Shown piece after piece: positions 60,182 to 64,000 of a DNA stretch of 64,000 nucleotides. The position numbers and the translations under genes are program-made. Source of the DNA: Corydoras sp. C115 (lineage: Eukaryota; Chordata; Actinopteri; Siluriformes; Callichthyidae). The DNA is taken from NCBI GenBank assembly GCA_019802505.1, contig JAFMOC010000267.1:276001-340000 (forward strand), read 5' to 3'. The notes beneath the pieces were generated by a model that worked only from the letters and a program-made list of their open reading frames with translations, made no database searches and was not told the origin of the DNA. Position 1 is the stretch's first letter. Every line of letters starts with the position of its first letter.

Positions 60182-60184
<3 letters not shown>
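58567..60184 (-). mobile_element. Complete Tc1-like transposon (1618 bp)
   Basis: Both ends are present: CAGTTGTGATCAAATTTATT at left and its complement AATAAATTTGATCACAACTG at right, with TA on both sides (58565-58566, 60185-60186). The element sits in a short (TA)n tract that continues to 60212. It carries an uninterrupted transposase. Confidence 0.97.
58786..59820 (-). CDS. Tc1-family transposase, intact 344 codons
   Basis: Catalyses cut-and-paste excision and insertion at TA sites. The N terminus has two helix-turn-helix DNA-binding regions (YKKIAKLLNIPRDTIGSIIR about 29-48; VSAQTIRRALH about 102-112) with a GRGRKK hook between them. The DD34E triad is complete: Asp157 in LWSDETK, Asp248 in FQQDNDPKHT and Glu283 in SPDLNPIENLW, spaced 34 residues apart. 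The glycine-rich KHGGGSIMLWGCF is present. Length (340 or so) is normal for the family. The first ATG gives 344 residues; Met5-like internal ATG (MVKAREW) is an equally plausible start. The ORF lies inside an element with both terminal repeats, so the copy could be active or recently so. No host role is suggested. Confidence 0.95.
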   Translation of the reverse strand: MFTSMVKAREWSQKTREEVIALHKNGNGYKKIAKLLNIPRDTIGSIIRKFKLKGTVETLPGRGRKKILTATAVRYLKRNVEKNPRVTAKELKKDLSDVGTEVSAQTIRRALHNEDLHARTPRRTPLLTPKNKKSRLQYAKSHVDKPQRFWDSVLWSDETKLELFGTMDQRYVWRRKNQAYEQKNTLPTVKHGGGSIMLWGCFASNGTGKLQRVQGTMNSLQYQEILEENVMESVTNLRLGRRWTFQQDNDPKHTSKSTRAWLNMKGWNILEWPSQSPDLNPIENLWWDLKKAVAVRKPKNVTELEAFAHEEWAKIPIGRCKTLVSSYASRLKAVITGKGCCTKY

Positions 60185-60214
<30 letters not shown>

Positions 60215-60215
<1 letters not shown>

Positions 60216-62177
60216 GGGCGAGTTAGGGTTAGCCTGTAGCCAGGCCCAGGGATGGGATTCGTCAGTGAGCGTGCTCGGCTTTACGAACTTGGAACGTTAC
60301 TGGCGAGGAAGGAGCCTGAGCTGGTGCGGGAGGTTGAAAGATACCGGCTAGATATAGTCGGGCTCACGCACAGCTCGGGTTCTGGGTCCTTGAGAGGGGC
60401 TGGACTCTATTATTTTCTGGAGTTGCCCATGGTGAAAGGTGTCGGGCAGGTGTGGGTTTTTTTTGTGTTGTGGGGCGGTCATGGCTGACACTTGGCTGAC
60501 ACTGCATGGTCATTGGGGGCAGTGCCTCTGGACTGGCAGACGGGGGTGGTGGTGCCTCTTTTTAAAAAGGGGGACCGGCGGGTGTGTTCCAATTACAGGG
60601 GAATTACACTCCTCAGCCTCCTCGGCAAAGTCTATGCAGGGGTACTGGAGAAGAGAATAAGACCGATAGTCGAACCTCGGATTCGGGAGGAGTAGTGTGG
60701 TTTTCGTCCTGGTCGTGGAACATTGGACCAGCTTTTTACTCTCTTCAGGATCCTCGAGGACTCATGGGAGTTTGCCAACCAGTCTACATGTGTTTTGTGT
60801 ATCTGGAGAAGGCTTTCGACTGTGTTCTTCGAGGTTTTTTGTGGGAGGTGCTTCGCGAATATGGCTCCTTACTAGGGTGACCAGATGTCCCACTTTGTGT
60901 GGGACAGTCACGCAATTTCGTTACTTTTCACACGTCCCGCAAATTGAGACGTTGTCCCACATTGTTATTGAAAATCATACTCCAGTTTGAAAATTAGATG
61001 GCTGTCTTGTCTGTTATCGGGGGAGAGGCGGGCTGTTTGAATGTCAACCAATCGGGAATGTGGATGCATGTTAAGGGTGCACCTACCAACACAAACAATG
61101 CAAATTAGGTCTGAACAGCAACGGCATGCAGCACGAGATCTGGAGGAAGGGGAGGTACACACGAACCGTACAGCTGAAAAACAAAAATTCAGCTACAAGA
61201 AAAACTGCGAAACTATCCACCCCTGGGTGAAACCAGTGCAAGGCCAGTCTGAAAAGGTTTTGTGTGACGGACTTTCCATTTCACACGGAGGTGAATACGA
61301 CGTGAAACGACACAGATAATGCGTCAAAAGGAGGTTTCCCAGTCTATGCATGCGTTCTTGCTAAAACCTAAACAAGATACTATATATACACACACACACG
61401 TTTGTTTTTGGCAGTGCATTGGTGTCCCGCATTGTCCCACGCAAACATAGTCTTTGTCCCACATCTGGTGAATTGGAATATGGTCACCCTACTCCTTACT
61501 ACAGGCCATTCAGTCCCTGTATTTGTGAAGCAGGAGCTTGGTTCACATGGCCCACAGTAAGTAAGGGTTGGACTCCGTCAGGGCTGTCCTTTGTTCTGTT
61601 CATAATTTATATGGACAGAAATTCTAGGTGCAGCCAGGGGATGGAGGGTGTCCGGTTTGGTGATCTGAGGACGTGGTCCTGTTAGCATCATCAGGCTGCA
61701 AACTTCAGCTCTTACTAGATTGGTTTGCAGCCGGTAAAAAAGGACCTACGCCATAAGGCAAGGCTCTCGATTTACCAGTCGATCTACATTTCTACGCTCA
61801 CCTATGGTCATGAGCTTTGGGTAATGACTAAAAGAGCAAGATTGCCAATACAAGCCGAAATGGGTTTTCTCCCTTGGGCACTCCCTAGAGAAGCTCGGTC
61901 ATCCCGGAGAGACTCAGAGTGGAGCCGCTACTCCTTCGCGTCGAAAGGAGCCAGTTGAGGTGGTTCGGGCATCTAGTAAGAATGCCTCCTGGGCGCCTCC
62001 CTAGGTCCAGCTGGAAGGAGACCCTGGGAAAAACCCAGGACACGCTGGAGGGATTATATCTCCCAGCTGGTCTAGGAATGCCTTGGGGTTCCCCCAGTTG
62101 AGCTGGTGGAGGTGGCTGGGGTGGGTCTCCCTACTTGGTTTGCTGCCCCCGCGACCTGAACCCTGGACAAGCGGAAG
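60215..62177 (+). mobile_element. RTE/Rex3-type LINE, internally deleted and broken
   Basis: The 5' part (60250-60450) encodes the start of the endonuclease region (KEPELVREVERYRLDIVGLT). A deletion near 60465-60480 joins it to the RT region (CSNYRGITLLSLLGKVYAG). Stops and deletions follow, including loss of the FADD block near 61670. The end is GACAAGCGGAAG, then a long (TA)n. It is split by a hAT at 60873-61491. Confidence 0.92.
60873..61491. mobile_element. hAT-type element nested in the RTE LINE
   Basis: Ends TAGGGTGACCAGAT and ATATGGTCACCCTA are inverted repeats. CTCCTTAC is repeated at 60865-60872 and 61492-61499. The plus strand at 61041-61319 encodes a piece ending HPWVKPV, then LSISHGGEYDVKRH, the zinc-finger type often found at the N terminus of hAT transposases. 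No catalytic domain remains. Confidence 0.88.
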
Positions 62178-62191
62178 TATTTATATGTGTG

Positions 62192-62675
<484 letters not shown>

Positions 62676-62733
<58 letters not shown>
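62676..62733. repeat. (TA)n microsatellite, target of a Tc1
   Basis: About 28 AT units ending at the Tc1 terminal repeat. Confidence 0.95.
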
Positions 62734-62736
<3 letters not shown>

Positions 62737-64000
62737 TGGTGTGAAAAAGTGTTTGCCCTCTTCCTCATTTCCTGTTTTTTTGCATGTTTGTCACACTTAA
62801 GTGTTTCAGAACATCAAACCAATTTAAACAATAGTCAAGGACAACACAAGTAAACACAAGATGCAATTTGTAAATGAAGGTGTTTATTACTAAAGGAGAA
62901 AAAAAATCCAAACCATCATGGCCCTGTGTGAAAAAGTGATTGCCCCCCCTTAACCTAATAACTGGTTGGGCCACCCTTAGCAGCAACAACGGCAACCAAG
63001 CATTTTCGATAACTTGCAATGAGTCTTTTACCGCGTTCTGGAGGTATTTTGTCCCACTCATCTTTGCAGAATTGTTCTAATTCAGTTACATTAGAGGGTT
63101 TTCGAGCATGAACGCCCTTTTGAAGGTCATACCACAAAATCTCAATAGGATTCAGACCAGGATTTTGGCTAGGCCACTCCAAAGTCTTCATTTGGTTTTT
63201 CTTCAGCCATTCAGTGGTGGACTTGCTGGTGTGTTTAGGATCATTGTCCTGCTGCAGAACCCAAGTTCGTTTCAGCTTGAGTTCATGAACAGATGGTCGG
63301 ACATTCTCCTTCAGGATCTTTTGGTAGACAGCAGAATTCATAGTTCCATTTATCACAGCAAGTCTTCCAGGTCCTGACGCAGCAAAACAGCCCCAGACCA
63401 TCACACTACCACCACCATATTTTACTGTTGGTATAATGTTCTTTTTCTGAAATGCAGTGTTCCTTTTACGCCAGATGTAATGGGACACACACCTTCCAAA
63501 GAGTTCCACTTTTGTCTCATCGGTCCATAGAATGTTTTCCCAAAAGTGTTGGGGATCATCAAGATGTGTTTTGGAAAAATTGAGACGAGCTTTAATGTTC
63601 TTTTTGCTCAGCAGTGGTTTTCTTCTTGGAACTCTGCCATGCAGGCCATTTTTGCCCAGTCTTTTTCTGATGGTGGAGGCATGAACGCTGATCTTAACTG
63701 AGGCAAGTGAGGCCTGCAGTTCTTTGGACGTTGTTGTGGGGTCTTTTGTGACCTCTTGGATGAGTCGTCGCTGCGCTCTTGGGGTAATTTTGGGCGGCCG
63801 GCCACTCCTGGGAAGGTTCACCACTGTTCCATGTCTTCTCCATTTGTGGATAATGGCCCTCACTGTGGTTTGCTGGATTCCCAAATCTTTGGAAATGGCT
63901 TTATAACCCTTTCCAGACTGACAGATCTCAATTCCTTTATTTTTCAATTGTTCCTGAATTTCTTTGGATCTCGGCATGATGTGTAGCTTTTAAGGATCTT
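62734..64000 (-). mobile_element. Second Tc1-like transposon, cut by window end
   Basis: Begins CAGTGGTGTGAAAAAGTGTT directly after TA (62732-62733). The other terminal repeat should lie to the right of the window. Confidence 0.93.
62955..63977 (-). CDS. Tc1-family transposase, intact 340 codons
   Basis: A different subfamily from the one at 58786. N terminus MPRSKEIQEQL with HTH blocks (YKAISKDLGIQQTTVRAIIHK about 25-45). The triad is Asp153 (LWTDETK), Asp244 (LQQDNDPKHT) and Glu279 (NPIEILW), with 34 residues between the last two. The usual SPDLNPIE block reads NPGLNPIE here, a change next to but not at the catalytic Glu. KYGGGSVMVWGCF replaces the common KHGGG. Length is exactly the usual 340. 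The frame is uninterrupted and the left terminal repeat is intact. Confidence 0.94.
   Translation of the reverse strand: MPRSKEIQEQLKNKGIEICQSGKGYKAISKDLGIQQTTVRAIIHKWRRHGTVVNLPRSGRPPKITPRAQRRLIQEVTKDPTTTSKELQASLASVKISVHASTIRKRLGKNGLHGRVPRRKPLLSKKNIKARLNFSKTHLDDPQHFWENILWTDETKVELFGRCVSHYIWRKRNTAFQKKNIIPTVKYGGGSVMVWGCFAASGPGRLAVINGTMNSAVYQKILKENVRPSVHELKLKRTWVLQQDNDPKHTSKSTTEWLKKNQMKTLEWPSQNPGLNPIEILWYDLQKGVHARKPSNVTELEQFCKDEWDKIPPERGKRLIASYRKCLVAVVAAKGGPTSY

Noticed and set aside
61041..61319. 92-codon frame as a host zinc-finger gene
   Set aside because: It lies inside a flanked hAT element and has only the transposase-type finger.

Overview
The window is vertebrate nuclear DNA, almost certainly from a teleost fish. 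Genes are split by long AT-rich introns with GT-AG (and one GC-AG) junctions. The intergenic and intronic DNA is dense with fish-type repeats: Tc1/mariner, hAT and pogo DNA transposons, RTE/Rex3-type and L2-type LINEs, and two tRNA-headed SINE families. The repeats would suit an otophysan such as a catfish, but the sequence alone does not prove the species.

Gene layout. (1) 664-12355, plus strand: the last ten coding exons of ttc3, a RING-H2 E3 ubiquitin ligase; the 5' part lies left of the window. (2) 13026-23583, minus strand: complete vps26c (dscr3), eight coding exons, 297 codons, the arrestin-fold subunit of the retriever/Commander endosomal recycling complex. It is tail-to-tail with ttc3. 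(3) About 30100-55250, plus strand: dyrk1a, with a CpG-rich non-coding first exon, two further leader exons and eleven coding exons giving a 751-residue kinase. Its catalytic numbering (K188, D287, D307, Y321) fits the mammalian protein. The order and orientation ttc3(+), vps26c(-), dyrk1a(+) match the human chromosome 21 Down syndrome region. No gene is visible to the right of dyrk1a; 55.3-64 kb is repeats, including two Tc1-like elements with uninterrupted DD34E transposase frames.

Repeats. About 28 copies of a tRNA-derived SINE end in an AAGCGGAAGATAATGAATG-type tail that matches the 3' end of the RTE-type LINE found here. A second tRNA-derived SINE shares its 3' end with an L2-type LINE found here. 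Many copies have exact target-site duplications, so nesting and order of insertion can be read off.

Most interesting observations: a possible 118-codon upstream ORF in the dyrk1a leader that overlaps the start codon and runs through all of the next coding exon in another frame; a chimeric SINE at 22950-23492 that carries flanking DNA also found beside a SINE 19 kb away, bounded by one target duplication; a dyrk1a intron enlarged from about 126 bp to 3.6 kb by one nested hAT/LINE insertion; paired CLEAR/E-box motifs upstream of vps26c; and a SINE-bearing tandem duplication just upstream of the dyrk1a CpG exon. No wholly new gene system was found.
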